64,000 nt of DNA. Source: an uncultured Flavobacteriaceae bacterium. Its GTDB lineage: Bacteria; Bacteroidota; Bacteroidia; Flavobacteriales; Flavobacteriaceae. A program made the translations under genes and the position numbers. The notes beneath the pieces were generated by a model. It made no database searches, was not told the DNA's origin, and saw only the letters and a list, made by a program, of their open reading frames with translations. Below, piece after piece: positions 26,049-34,873 of the stretch. The DNA lies in contig CANMRV010000004.1 in assembly GCA_947500435.1 (NCBI GenBank), forward strand, positions 1 to 64,000, written 5' to 3'. Numbering within the stretch: the first letter of the stretch is position 1; each line of letters opens with the position of its first letter.

Positions 26049-26873
26049 ATGAAAGCAAAAACACAAGTTCTTACTATACTGATAGCTGTACTTTTTTCAT
26101 CGTACACCTTTGCCCAAAGAGGAGTTCGAATAGCTTATGTAGACATGGAATATATTTTGGAGAATGTAGAAGAGTATCGTGATGCAACTGCGCAATTGGA
26201 AACAAAAGTGCAAAAATGGAAAGGAGAGATCGAGCAAAAGCGAAGTTCGGTTGAGCAAATGAAGAAAGATCTCATGGCGGAAAAAGTTTTGTTGACCGAT
26301 GAGTTGATTTCAGAGCGGGAAGAAGAGATTCAGATTCTTGAAAAAGAAATGTTCGATTATCAACAAGACCGTTTTGGGCCGCAGGGAGATTTGGTTTTGC
26401 AAAAACGACAATTGATACAACCTATTCAAGATCAGGTTTTCAATGAAGTACAGAAAATAGGAACGAATAAAAAATATGATTTTATTTTCGATAAATCAGC
26501 GGATGTTGTAATGTTGTATTCCCAGAAAAGGCACGACATCAGCGACCAGATTTTAAGAGGTATTGCACGAACTAGAAAAGTGAGCGCCCCTAAGAAAAAA
26601 GCACCAAAGAAAAGTCGCTTTGAGGATGAGGAAGAGCCAGTTGAGGAAATGAGCGATGAGCTCAAAGCGCGCAAGGAACAGGCTGAAAAAGCTGCCGAGA
26701 CTAGAAATAAGACAGCAGATGAGAAGAGAGCTGAGCAGCTGAAACTAAGGGAAGAAAGAAAGAAGGCCTATGAAGAAAGAAGAAAGAAGTTGCTAGAAGA
26801 ACGTGAAGCTAAAAAGAAAGCTAAGCAAGACGAGCGAAAAAAGGATACTAAAGACGATTCAGATAACGGATAA
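26049..26873 (+). CDS. OmpH/Skp family periplasmic chaperone, long form
   Basis: A 274-residue protein with a signal peptide (residues 1-23, ending SYTFAQ). An OmpH/Skp core (about 25-170) begins with the strand RIAYVDMEYIL and continues as a long coiled coil. Skp proteins hold unfolded outer-membrane proteins for BamA. The final 100 residues are an extremely Lys/Glu/Arg-rich helical tail, absent from the shorter paralogue downstream. Its role is unknown. The start is set by the signal peptide and by the promoter box just upstream. Confidence 0.88.
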   Translation: MKAKTQVLTILIAVLFSSYTFAQRGVRIAYVDMEYILENVEEYRDATAQLETKVQKWKGEIEQKRSSVEQMKKDLMAEKVLLTDELISEREEEIQILEKEMFDYQQDRFGPQGDLVLQKRQLIQPIQDQVFNEVQKIGTNKKYDFIFDKSADVVMLYSQKRHDISDQILRGIARTRKVSAPKKKAPKKSRFEDEEEPVEEMSDELKARKEQAEKAAETRNKTADEKRAEQLKLREERKKAYEERRKKLLEEREAKKKAKQDERKKDTKDDSDNG

Positions 26874-26924
26874 ATATTATTTTCACTAACATAAATTAAC
26901 ACTCAAATTTTTAAAATTAAACTC

Positions 26925-27434
26925 ATGAAAAACTTAAAAAAGATAGCTGTAGCACTAGTTTTGTTCATAGCGGCATCAAGTTTTGTAAACGCCCAGAGCA
27001 AAGTAGCTCACATTGATGTTCAGAAATTATTGGCTGATATGCCAGCAATGAAAGCTGCAGAATCTGAATTGAAAAAGCTTTCAGAAACATATCAGGCAGA
27101 TATTCAGGCTTCAATGACTGAACTACAAAACAAGTATACTTTATACAAAAATGAAGCAGGCGCTAAAACCGAAGATGAGAACCAAAAAAGAGCCTTAGAG
27201 CTTCAAGGTTTTGAAAAAAGTATTGGCGAAGCTCAACAAGCTGCCCAGCAAGAAATCCAAAAGAAGCAAGCTGAACTTTTCGGTCCGATTTCCGAGAAGG
27301 CGAAAATAGCAATCGAGAAGGTTGCAGCAGCTCAAGGTTACGACTATGTAATTGATGCTCAAGCCGGAGGCGGACTTATTGTTGCCAAAGGGAAAGATTT
27401 ACTTGCGGAAGTAAAGCAAGAGTTAGGTTTCTAA
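26925..27434 (+). CDS. OmpH/Skp family periplasmic chaperone, short form
   Basis: A 169-residue Skp-type chaperone. It has a signal peptide (about 1-24, ending NAQ), beta strand KVAHIDVQKLL, coiled-coil tentacles rich in Lys, Gln and Ala, and a final beta segment YDYVIDAQAGGGLIVAKG. Size and layout match classical Skp. It lies 51 bp after the long paralogue and is followed by a strong terminator, closing the bamA block. Confidence 0.92.
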   Translation: MKNLKKIAVALVLFIAASSFVNAQSKVAHIDVQKLLADMPAMKAAESELKKLSETYQADIQASMTELQNKYTLYKNEAGAKTEDENQKRALELQGFEKSIGEAQQAAQQEIQKKQAELFGPISEKAKIAIEKVAAAQGYDYVIDAQAGGGLIVAKGKDLLAEVKQELGF

Positions 27435-27460
27435 GAAACTTAATTAGATATATTATAAAA

Positions 27461-27491
27461 ACGTCCCACAACTTGCGGGACGTTTTTTTTT
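27461..27491 (+). terminator. Terminator of the bamA-ompH block
   Basis: A 7-bp stem ACGTCCC (27461-27467)/GGGACGT (27477-27483) followed by nine T. It starts 27 bp after the stop of the short ompH gene. The stop codon of the convergent glycosyltransferase lies at the end of the T-run. Confidence 0.85.
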
Positions 27492-28341
27492 AGAAGAGTT
27501 TTCTTTTTATATTTTTCCAACGCAGGCTGCGAATGAACTTTCCTTGTTTTTCGCTTACTAAAAAGGATTCCTTTTCCTTTCTAGCGGTGTAGTATCCTTC
27601 GAAATTATCAATAAAGACTTTCCAGTTTTTAGCATTCCATGCCATTTTTACTGAAGCAATGAAGGTAATCCAAAAGCCATAGCGCATGGTGTACATTGCT
27701 TTGCCTTGAAGTAGTTTTGCTTTTTCGTTGTAAGAGTGACCAGTCGGCCGAAGGTGTTTCGCGTGCAGTGCGTCATCCGTAAAGATTTCAAAGTCATTGT
27801 ACTGTGCTAAGAGCTCATCTGCCGTATCCCATCCCATCGCGGTTTTAAGTCCGCCTATAGCCTTAAAACAAGCTTTAGAATAGGCTTTAAATGCTCCGCG
27901 AACATGGTTTTTGTTCATGGGATGATTTAATTTCCAACTTCCATCTGAATCCTTTTCATAAATGAATCCCCCGGCGATACCAACTTTGGGGTTTCCTGTG
28001 AAAATATAAGCAATGCGTTCGAAATAATTATCTGGCAAAATAACATCTGCATCTAACTTTACAATGAAGTCATAAGCATCATCTAAAACGTCTAAGCCTT
28101 TTTTGAAAGCATTTATGACTTTGCTTCCAGGCATGTGAATTTCGGAAGATTGGGTATTCAATTTTACAAAAACGGGACTTAGCGTTGAAAACTCATTTAT
28201 AATTGTTTCTGTCCCATCCGTAGAATTATCATTTACAATAATCACTTTTTGCGGCTGTAAACTCTGTCGTAGTACGGAATTTAATGTATCGGCTAAATAA
28301 GCCTCTTCATTATGTGCAGGAATGACAACATAGTACTTCAT
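27490..28341 (-). CDS. Family 2 glycosyltransferase
   Basis: A 283-residue GT-A fold glycosyltransferase. It shows the opening VVIPAHNEEAYLADTLNSVLRQS, NDNSTDGT for nucleotide binding, and the metal-binding KLDADVILP (DxD at about 97-99). No membrane segment is certain, though the stretch YGFWITFIASVKMAW may associate with the membrane. It is third of a minus-strand trio with a methyltransferase and a KASIII-like synthase. Donor and acceptor are unknown. Confidence 0.87.
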   Translation of the reverse strand: MKYYVVIPAHNEEAYLADTLNSVLRQSLQPQKVIIVNDNSTDGTETIINEFSTLSPVFVKLNTQSSEIHMPGSKVINAFKKGLDVLDDAYDFIVKLDADVILPDNYFERIAYIFTGNPKVGIAGGFIYEKDSDGSWKLNHPMNKNHVRGAFKAYSKACFKAIGGLKTAMGWDTADELLAQYNDFEIFTDDALHAKHLRPTGHSYNEKAKLLQGKAMYTMRYGFWITFIASVKMAWNAKNWKVFIDNFEGYYTARKEKESFLVSEKQGKFIRSLRWKNIKRKLF

Positions 28342-28391
28342 CTTAAAAGCGAAATTACGACAATAGAATCAAGAAGCAATTGAGAAATTTT

Positions 28392-28919
28392 CTAGTTGGA
28401 ATTCCGTTCAGCGTAAACGATATAATACCTTGGGGTGAAGCTCCGCAGCAAAGGACGTATTCCGATTTTCTTGACTGGGTTCGTCCATTTCGCACTATCT
28501 TTTATGGTCCACCCCGCTTTTTCAAGCAGCCAGTCAAATTGCCAATCTTCGAATTCGTGGTAATGTCTATCCCAAGGGTCTGTTTTACTCTGGTATGCTG
28601 GAGAAAACCATAAGCGCATAGGTATACTTGCGACTAGCTTGTTCGCTTTGATTTCTCTCAGTACGTTGAAAGGTGCAATGAGATGTTCAAAAATCTCAAA
28701 TGCCGTAGCGACTTCTGCCGTTGAATTTTGAACGGAGGAAAAGTCTAAATCTAGATCTTCTCCAGAGGTGTTTTCAACGGCATAACCTGCTTGAATCATT
28801 ATCTCAGAGAACGGATTTGGAACCCCTAAATCTAAAATAGGCTCAGTAGTGGAAATATGTTTTTGAAGAAAAGTGAGCGTATGTTGAAAGCGTTTGTTCG
28901 GAAAAGTCTTTTCGTACAT
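28392..28919 (-). CDS. SAM-dependent methyltransferase-like protein
   Basis: A 175-residue class I methyltransferase-like protein. It has the motif I region ILDLGVPNPFSEIM (about 28-41), which is degenerate compared with the usual DxGxGxG, and later motifs around EIFEHL and LVASIPMRLWF. The short length and altered glycine-rich loop may mean a specialised or inactive enzyme. It starts 2 bp after the KASIII-like gene stop, so the two are surely co-transcribed. Confidence 0.72.
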   Translation of the reverse strand: MYEKTFPNKRFQHTLTFLQKHISTTEPILDLGVPNPFSEIMIQAGYAVENTSGEDLDLDFSSVQNSTAEVATAFEIFEHLIAPFNVLREIKANKLVASIPMRLWFSPAYQSKTDPWDRHYHEFEDWQFDWLLEKAGWTIKDSAKWTNPVKKIGIRPLLRSFTPRYYIVYAERNSN

Positions 28920-28921
28920 GT

Positions 28922-30001
28922 TTACACCTTATAAACGATGGCGTTTATATTCATACCTGCGCCAACGCTTGCAAAGATAATAACATCTCCCTTCTGAATG
29001 GATTGATTTTCTAATTTTCCGTTACGGACCATATCCAGAAGAGTTGGTATAGTGGCAACTGAACTGTTTCCTAATTTACCAATATTCATAGGCATAATAT
29101 CTTGGGGCATTTCCATATCGTAAAGTCCATAGAAACGTTTTACTATAGCTTCATCCATCTTTTCATTGGCTTGATGTATGAATATCTTCTTTACATCGTT
29201 AATGGAAGCTCCACTATCTTCTAAGCAATCATGCATAGCTTGAGGAACATAGGTCACCGCAAATTCATAAATTTTTCGCCCATACATCTTAATGTACTTT
29301 GTGTTTTCCTGCTCACTGGTGGAAAGACCTTCAGATGGACTTTTATAAGATTTTCCATAGAACAAGAAATAGGCTTCATCATGAGCATATGTTGCACTTG
29401 CATGGGATAGAATTTGACCTGAATTTTCATTGGCTTCAACAATCGTCGCACCGGCCCCATCAGAATATATCATTGAATCGCGGTCATAAGGATCCACAAT
29501 TCTAGAAAGTGTTTCTGCACCAATCACCAAACACTTTTTGGCAATACCACTTTTGATAAAAGCGTTAGCTTGAATCACGCCTTCAATCCATCCTGGGCAA
29601 CCAAAAAGTAAATCATAGGCTACACATTTTGGATTTTTGATTCTCAGATGATGCTTTACACGGGTCGCTAGACTGGGTAAGGTGTCTCCCTGAGATTGAC
29701 CATGTGCAACATCTCCAAAATTATGTGCAAAAATAATATAGTCCAGATCTTCTTTGTCGATACCTGCATTCGCAATTGCCTTTTCAGCCGCGAGAAAAGC
29801 GATATCAGAAGTATTCAGGTTCTCTTCTACATATCTTCTTTCTGCAATTCCGGTAATGGCTTTGAACTTTTCAATTATTACAGGATTGTCGTGCTTGAAA
29901 GTAGAACCATCGGAATTTAAAAACTCATGTTTTTCAAAGTCCTGATTTTCAACAACTTTTTCTGGTATGTAGCTTCCGGTGCCTGTAATTGCGATTTGCA
30001 T
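28922..30001 (-). CDS. 3-oxoacyl-ACP synthase III family protein
   Basis: A 359-residue thiolase-fold condensing enzyme. The catalytic Cys is C135 in LLFGCPGW, with His in IFIHQAN and Asn in KLGNSSVAT, completing the Cys-His-Asn triad. It is about 40 residues longer than housekeeping FabH. The clustering with a methyltransferase and glycosyltransferase suggests a specialised acyl product rather than bulk fatty-acid initiation; this is inference. It is the first gene of the trio. Confidence 0.88.
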   Translation of the reverse strand: MQIAITGTGSYIPEKVVENQDFEKHEFLNSDGSTFKHDNPVIIEKFKAITGIAERRYVEENLNTSDIAFLAAEKAIANAGIDKEDLDYIIFAHNFGDVAHGQSQGDTLPSLATRVKHHLRIKNPKCVAYDLLFGCPGWIEGVIQANAFIKSGIAKKCLVIGAETLSRIVDPYDRDSMIYSDGAGATIVEANENSGQILSHASATYAHDEAYFLFYGKSYKSPSEGLSTSEQENTKYIKMYGRKIYEFAVTYVPQAMHDCLEDSGASINDVKKIFIHQANEKMDEAIVKRFYGLYDMEMPQDIMPMNIGKLGNSSVATIPTLLDMVRNGKLENQSIQKGDVIIFASVGAGMNINAIVYKV

Positions 30002-30039
30002 GGGACAAAATGGTTTTGGTCCTTTAAATTTAGCTAAAA

Positions 30040-30059
30040 ACGCATATAGTATTATGCGT
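30040..30059. repeat. Hairpin ACGCATA/TATGCGT
   Basis: A 7-bp inverted repeat in the 164-bp gap between gcvP and the KASIII-like gene, upstream of the latter. A near repeat of its left part (GCATAGTATT) follows at once. A regulatory role is possible but unsupported. Confidence 0.35.
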
Positions 30060-30110
30060 GCATAGTATTTAATACGACGCTCAAGAACACTTTCTTTGGA
30101 TAGAAAACGA

Positions 30111-30143
30111 AAAAAAAGCCCTTCTAAGATTAAAGAAAGGCTT
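30111..30143 (-). terminator. Terminator of gcvP
   Basis: A stem AAGCC (30116-30120)/GGCTT (30139-30143) with inner TTCT/AGAA pairing. On the minus strand it is followed by a run of at least seven T. It lies 23 bp after the gcvP stop. Confidence 0.8.
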
Positions 30144-30165
30144 GAAAGTACTATGTATAAAGGTT

Positions 30166-33021
30166 TTACTCAACTTCAGCGTATGCCTCAATAGGCGCAC
30201 AAGTACAGATAAGATTACGGTCGCCATATGCGTCATCTACACGGCGAACAGAAGGCCAAAACTTATTGTCTTCTATATAACTTAAAGGAAATGCCGCCTT
30301 TTCCCGGCTATATGGAAAATCCCATGAATCACTTGTTACCATACTCAGGGTGTGAGGAGAATTCTTCAAAACGTTATTTGGATTATCTATTTGAACCAAA
30401 TCAATTTCTTCCCGAATTGAGATCATAGCATCACAAAAACGGTCGAGTTCATCAACACTCTCACTTTCTGTTGGTTCTATCATCATCGTTCCCGCAACAG
30501 GAAATGAAACTGTTGGTGCATGAAAACCATAGTCCATTAGACGTTTTGCGATGTCAGTAACTTCAATGCCTTTTTGTTTGAAAGGACGACAATCTATAAT
30601 CATTTCATGGGCGGCACGACCTTTTTCTCCTGTATACAAGACATCATATTTACCTTCCAATCGATGTTTAATATAATTGGCGTTTAGAATTGCGATTCTG
30701 GTAGAGTCTGTTAACCCGCTTTCACCTAACATCTTGATATATCCGTAGGATATTAAACAAGCTAAAGAACTACCCCATGGAGCACCAGATATAGCGGTGA
30801 TTGCTTTTTCTCCCCCAGTTTCAACTAGCGGATTTCCAGGAAGAAAAGGAACCAATTGAGGTGCAACGCAAATCGGTCCGACCCCAGGCCCACCACCACC
30901 ATGCGGAATAGCAAAGGTCTTATGGAGATTTAAGTGGCAAACGTCTGCACCAATCATTCCAGGATTGGTAAGTCCCACTTGTGCATTCATATTAGCACCA
31001 TCCATATAAACTTGGCCCCCATGGTTGTGAATTAGTTTTGTAATATGTCTGATTGATGATTCGAAAACACCATGTGTTGAAGGGTAGGTGACCATCAAAG
31101 CAGCTAAATTGTCTGAGTGTAAAGCGACTTTTTCTTCTAAATCAGCAACATCAATATTTCCTCTTTCATCGGTTTTTGTAACCACTACTTTCATACCGGC
31201 CATTACTGCAGAAGCAGGGTTCGTACCATGGGCAGATGCAGGAATAATACATATGTTTCGATGACCTTCACCCCTTGATTCGTGATAAGCGCGTATTACC
31301 ATCAAACCAGCATATTCACCCTGAGCACCTGAATTTGGCTGCAAAGATGTATCGGCAAAACCAGTAATGACGCTAAGATCTTTTGCCAATTCTTTCAACA
31401 TGATTTGATAGCCCTCTGCTTGATCTAAGGGAACAAATGGGTGAATGTTTCCCCAATTCGCCATACTTAAGGGTAACATTTCAGAAGCAGCATTCAACTT
31501 CATGGTGCAACTTCCTAATGAAATCATGGAGTGATTTAGAGCTAAATCTTTTCGCTCCAATTTTTTGATATAACGCATCAATTCGGTTTCGGAATGATAG
31601 GAATTGAATACTTTGTTTTGTAGAAAGGGAGAAGATCTTCGAACCTTTAGTGGTAAGACATTTTCTAAGTCAGTACTGAATGATACATCCTTGTTCAACT
31701 CACCCATCTCTATAAAACATCCAATAATAGATTTTATATCGGTGAAATTCGTCGATTCATTAATCGAAATTGAAACCGTTTTAGCGTCTATATAATTTAA
31801 GTTCACCCCTTTGTTTTCAGCAATTTTTCGAAGCTTTTCAGTATCATTTACCTGAGCTTTAACGGTGTCAAAATATGAGGAGTTAAGTTGATTATACCCA
31901 AGCTTATCTAGCAATTGACCAACCATTTTGGTTTTTGTATGAACTTGTTCTGCAATATATTTTAGGCCTTCAGGTCCATGATATACGGCATACATACCAG
32001 CCATTACGGCCAATAAAACTTGCGCGGTACAAATGTTTGAAGTTGCCTTATCACGTTTAATATGCTGTTCTCTGGTCTGTAGAGCCATTCGAAGCGCTGG
32101 TTTGCCGTCAGTGTCTTTTGTAACTCCGATAATACGACCTGGAATGCTTCTTTTGTATTCTTCCTTAGTAGCAAAAAAAGCTGCGTGCGGACCACCGTAT
32201 CCTAAGGGAATACCGAAACGCTGTGTTGTTCCAACAACAACATCAACACCAAATTCTCCTGGAGGAGTTAAAAGCACCAAGCTTAAAATGTCAGCTGCAA
32301 CCGCAACTTTGATTTCATTTTCTTTTGCTTTGGTTACAAACTCTGCATAGTCATGCACCTGTCCGTGCTTTCCTGGGTACTGTAATATTGCACCGAAGAA
32401 GTCATTTGTAAAATCAAATTCCTCATGATTTCCAACCACCAATTCAATATTCAAAGGAGTGGAACGAGTTTGTAATAAGGAAAGTGTTTGTGGCAATATC
32501 TCCTCAGAAACGAAGAATTTTAAAACACCGCTTTTCTTTTGGGAGCGACTACGTACATCAAAAAGCATCGCCATGGCTTCAGCCGCGGCTGTACTTTCAT
32601 CTAAAAGAGAGGCATTGGCTAACTCCATTCCAGTAAGGTCCGTAACAACGGTTTGGAAATTTAAAAGTGCTTCCAAACGACCTTGGGCAATTTCTGCCTG
32701 ATAAGGAGTGTAGGCTGTATACCAACCTGGGTTTTCTAAAATATTTCTTTTGATTACCGAGGGAGTTAAACTTTCGTGATATCCCAAACCAATATATGAT
32801 TTGAAAACCTTATTCTTTTTTGACAACGCCTCAATGTGGCTCAAAAACTCATGTTCGCTCATGGGCGCATCAAGTTTCAAGGGATTTTTAAGGCGAATGT
32901 CTTCAGGGATTGTTTCAAAGATGAGTTGTTCCAAATTTTCAACTTCTACCACTTTTAGCATATTTTGAAGGTTCTCTTCTCTTATGCCTATGTGGCGCGA
33001 TGCAAACACGTCGGTTTTCAT
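30166..33021 (-). CDS. gcvP: Glycine dehydrogenase (decarboxylating), P-protein
   Basis: A 951-residue PLP enzyme of the glycine cleavage system, in one chain (fused alpha and beta halves). The cofactor lysine is K701 in LNLHKTFAIPHGGGGPG. Typical N-terminal features are RHIG, GLGYHESLTP, and NPGWYTAYTPYQAEIAQGRLE (in parts), and the glycine-rich end is intact. The gene stands alone; gcvT and gcvH are not in this window. It has a good promoter box and a terminator, so it is probably monocistronic. Confidence 0.97.
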   Translation of the reverse strand: MKTDVFASRHIGIREENLQNMLKVVEVENLEQLIFETIPEDIRLKNPLKLDAPMSEHEFLSHIEALSKKNKVFKSYIGLGYHESLTPSVIKRNILENPGWYTAYTPYQAEIAQGRLEALLNFQTVVTDLTGMELANASLLDESTAAAEAMAMLFDVRSRSQKKSGVLKFFVSEEILPQTLSLLQTRSTPLNIELVVGNHEEFDFTNDFFGAILQYPGKHGQVHDYAEFVTKAKENEIKVAVAADILSLVLLTPPGEFGVDVVVGTTQRFGIPLGYGGPHAAFFATKEEYKRSIPGRIIGVTKDTDGKPALRMALQTREQHIKRDKATSNICTAQVLLAVMAGMYAVYHGPEGLKYIAEQVHTKTKMVGQLLDKLGYNQLNSSYFDTVKAQVNDTEKLRKIAENKGVNLNYIDAKTVSISINESTNFTDIKSIIGCFIEMGELNKDVSFSTDLENVLPLKVRRSSPFLQNKVFNSYHSETELMRYIKKLERKDLALNHSMISLGSCTMKLNAASEMLPLSMANWGNIHPFVPLDQAEGYQIMLKELAKDLSVITGFADTSLQPNSGAQGEYAGLMVIRAYHESRGEGHRNICIIPASAHGTNPASAVMAGMKVVVTKTDERGNIDVADLEEKVALHSDNLAALMVTYPSTHGVFESSIRHITKLIHNHGGQVYMDGANMNAQVGLTNPGMIGADVCHLNLHKTFAIPHGGGGPGVGPICVAPQLVPFLPGNPLVETGGEKAITAISGAPWGSSLACLISYGYIKMLGESGLTDSTRIAILNANYIKHRLEGKYDVLYTGEKGRAAHEMIIDCRPFKQKGIEVTDIAKRLMDYGFHAPTVSFPVAGTMMIEPTESESVDELDRFCDAMISIREEIDLVQIDNPNNVLKNSPHTLSMVTSDSWDFPYSREKAAFPLSYIEDNKFWPSVRRVDDAYGDRNLICTCAPIEAYAEVE

Positions 33022-33045
33022 AAAACGGCTTTCAAATTAGTCAGG

Positions 33046-33053
33046 CAAAATTA
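33046..33053 (-). promoter_or_regulatory. -7 box TAATTTTG for gcvP
   Basis: An exact TAnnTTTG match on the minus strand 24 bp before the gcvP start. A -33 element at the right spacing is not obvious. Confidence 0.55.
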
Positions 33054-33138
33054 GCGATTTATTGACATAAAATAACCGTGTTGTCGATGAACGACATGAA
33101 AGTTTTTAACTAAAAATGTGGGTTATAAACAGTTTGGC

Positions 33139-33146
33139 TACTTTTG
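33139..33146 (+). promoter_or_regulatory. -7 box TACTTTTG close to the UbiA-like start
   Basis: An exact TAnnTTTG match that ends only 4 bp before the ATG at 33151. If used, the transcript would start at or inside the first codons, implying a leaderless message or a later start. Confidence 0.4.
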
Positions 33147-33150
33147 TTTA

Positions 33151-34005
33151 ATGAAGTGGCGTAAACATATTTTTGACTTTTACCTAGATGCCAGTATTCA
33201 CGTTGCTTTTGCCGTTTATGCCTTACTTCAAATTAGCTTCCATACCTTAAACATTTCTCCCAACTATCACCTATCTTTTTTTGTCTTTTTCGGATCGATA
33301 AGCTGCTATAATTTTATTAAATATGGCGTAGAAGCTGAAAAATACATTTTAGTCGCCAATGAATATCATAAGGGAATTCAGTTTTTAAGTTTGATAGCGG
33401 TTGCTTTTGCACTCTATCACGGGTATTTTTTAAGTCTTAATGTCTGGATGGGGATAATAGGTTTTGTTTTTCTAACAGGTCTTTATGCGCTTCCTGTTTT
33501 ACCAAAGGCAAAGAATCTGAGAAGTTGGGGTGGGCTCAAAATATTTGTAGTTGCCTTAGTTTGGGCGGGAGTAACAGTTTTACTGCCTGTATTTTCTTCG
33601 AATAAAATTGTTTCGTGGGATATTGGTATTGAAATATTTCAGAGGTTTGTATTCGTGTTTGTTTTACTGATTCCGTTCGAAATACGGGACCTTGCCTATG
33701 ACAAGGCTGAATTAAAAACATTGCCTCAGCGGTACGGCGTAACGAAAACAAAGATTTTTGCAGGTTTTGCAATCCTACTGTTTTTCTTTAGCACCTTCTT
33801 GAAGGATGAAATAGGTATTGAGGAACTGATTTTAAAAGGAATACTTTTTCTACTTCTGGGAAGTATGATATATTTTACAAAAAGAAACCAATCAAAATAC
33901 TTTGCTTCTTTTTGGGTGGAAGCTATTCCTATTTTTTGGTTTACAATGTCAATTGTAATGGAGCATTTTTTTAGAGCTTCTCCTGAAGTTGCTCTTTCAT
34001 TTTAA
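33151..34005 (+). CDS. UbiA-like integral membrane protein
   Basis: A 284-residue protein with about eight membrane segments. The overall layout and the loop EIRDLAYDKAELKTLPQRYG resemble the second Asp-rich motif region of UbiA prenyltransferases. The first motif (NDxxD) is replaced by NFIKYG, so it may not bind prenyl diphosphate in the usual way. The upstream in-frame start at 33118 would run through the promoter box; ATG at 33151 is preferred. Its 3' end overlaps the convergent anti-sigma gene by 35 bp. Confidence 0.72.
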   Translation: MKWRKHIFDFYLDASIHVAFAVYALLQISFHTLNISPNYHLSFFVFFGSISCYNFIKYGVEAEKYILVANEYHKGIQFLSLIAVAFALYHGYFLSLNVWMGIIGFVFLTGLYALPVLPKAKNLRSWGGLKIFVVALVWAGVTVLLPVFSSNKIVSWDIGIEIFQRFVFVFVLLIPFEIRDLAYDKAELKTLPQRYGVTKTKIFAGFAILLFFFSTFLKDEIGIEELILKGILFLLLGSMIYFTKRNQSKYFASFWVEAIPIFWFTMSIVMEHFFRASPEVALSF

Positions 34006-34198
34006 TCTTATCATGTTCCGAAAGACTATGTAAATTTGCTTTTTCGCAGAGTGTAGTAAATTCAGTGTTCTTTTTTGTGAATGCAGAACAGGTTTTGCAT
34101 ATTAAAAGATGAAATCGGAGCTTCAATTTTTCCATAAAGGAAGCCTCTTCATATTGAGTCTTATTGCAAATTATAGCAGCTTTTTCGCAAGAAATCAT
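33971..34198 (-). CDS. Small zinc-binding anti-sigma-like protein
   Basis: A 75-residue soluble protein with the H-x3-C-x2-C motif (H30, C34, C37) of ZAS-type anti-sigma factors, plus extra cysteines C4, C11 and C51. No membrane segment is present, unlike most flavobacterial anti-sigma factors. It begins 4 bp after the stop of the ECF sigma factor gene, in the same operon, so it most likely controls that sigma factor, perhaps in a thiol- or redox-dependent way (inference). Confidence 0.78.
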   Translation of the reverse strand: MISCEKAAIICNKTQYEEASFMEKLKLRFHLLICKTCSAFTKKNTEFTTLCEKANLHSLSEHDKIKMKEQLQEKL

Positions 34199-34202
34199 AG
34201 TT

Positions 34203-34844
34203 TTAGAACCAATTTTCGTTAAGGCAACCCATCAATGCAGTTCTAGACCGATGTATCATTACCCAAAGGTTTGACGGGTTAATTCCTAATTCATTACAAA
34301 TATCTTCTGTACTTATTCCTTGAATGGTTTTCATTTTGAAAACCAAGGCTTGTTTTTTTGGTAATTTCGAAATACAATCTTGAATTGCCATGCCCAATTC
34401 TTCATTCTCAATAGGGCTATTCTCCAATTGGCTAAATGGGTCGGCTACTTGCTCTTCTAGCCAATCACCTTCTGAATCGCTACTAGAACTATAACTCATT
34501 CTTACTTCAGCTTTTCCTTTATTGGAATTGATTTTTCGGTAATGGTCAATTACTTTGCGTTTTAGAATGGCAATAAGCCAAGTGCGTTCCGCTGCATCTC
34601 CTTTGTAGTTTTTGGCAGATTTTAGGCCTGCAAAAAAAGTTTCTTGCACCAAATCTTTCGCAATCTCAGCATCGCTAACACGAGCAACGGCAAAATTGAA
34701 TAGGTAGTCCGCGTAAAGGTCTATCCAAGCGTCAGGATTTAATTGGTGTGGAGCCATTTTTTTTGAATCGGTATCAAAAGTAACGGAATTTGATTTAATT
34801 ACCTCAAAATTTTCTTGCTGTTCTGTGAATTTTAATGCTGCCAT
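34203..34844 (-). CDS. ECF-type RNA polymerase sigma factor
   Basis: A 213-residue sigma-70 family protein. Region 2 (about 40-105) contains the family residues DLYADYLFNFAVARV and DLVQETFFAGLKSAKNYKG. The linker is acidic (SSSSDSEGDW). Region 4 (about 155-205) carries the helix-turn-helix ISTEDICNELGINPSNLWVMIHRSR. It is followed by a small zinc anti-sigma and divergent from a rhodanese lipoprotein gene, with only 29 bp between the starts. The target regulon is unknown. Confidence 0.92.
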   Translation of the reverse strand: MAALKFTEQQENFEVIKSNSVTFDTDSKKMAPHQLNPDAWIDLYADYLFNFAVARVSDAEIAKDLVQETFFAGLKSAKNYKGDAAERTWLIAILKRKVIDHYRKINSNKGKAEVRMSYSSSSDSEGDWLEEQVADPFSQLENSPIENEELGMAIQDCISKLPKKQALVFKMKTIQGISTEDICNELGINPSNLWVMIHRSRTALMGCLNENWF

Positions 34845-34873
34845 AATTTTATCTTTGATTAAACTTCTTCGTT

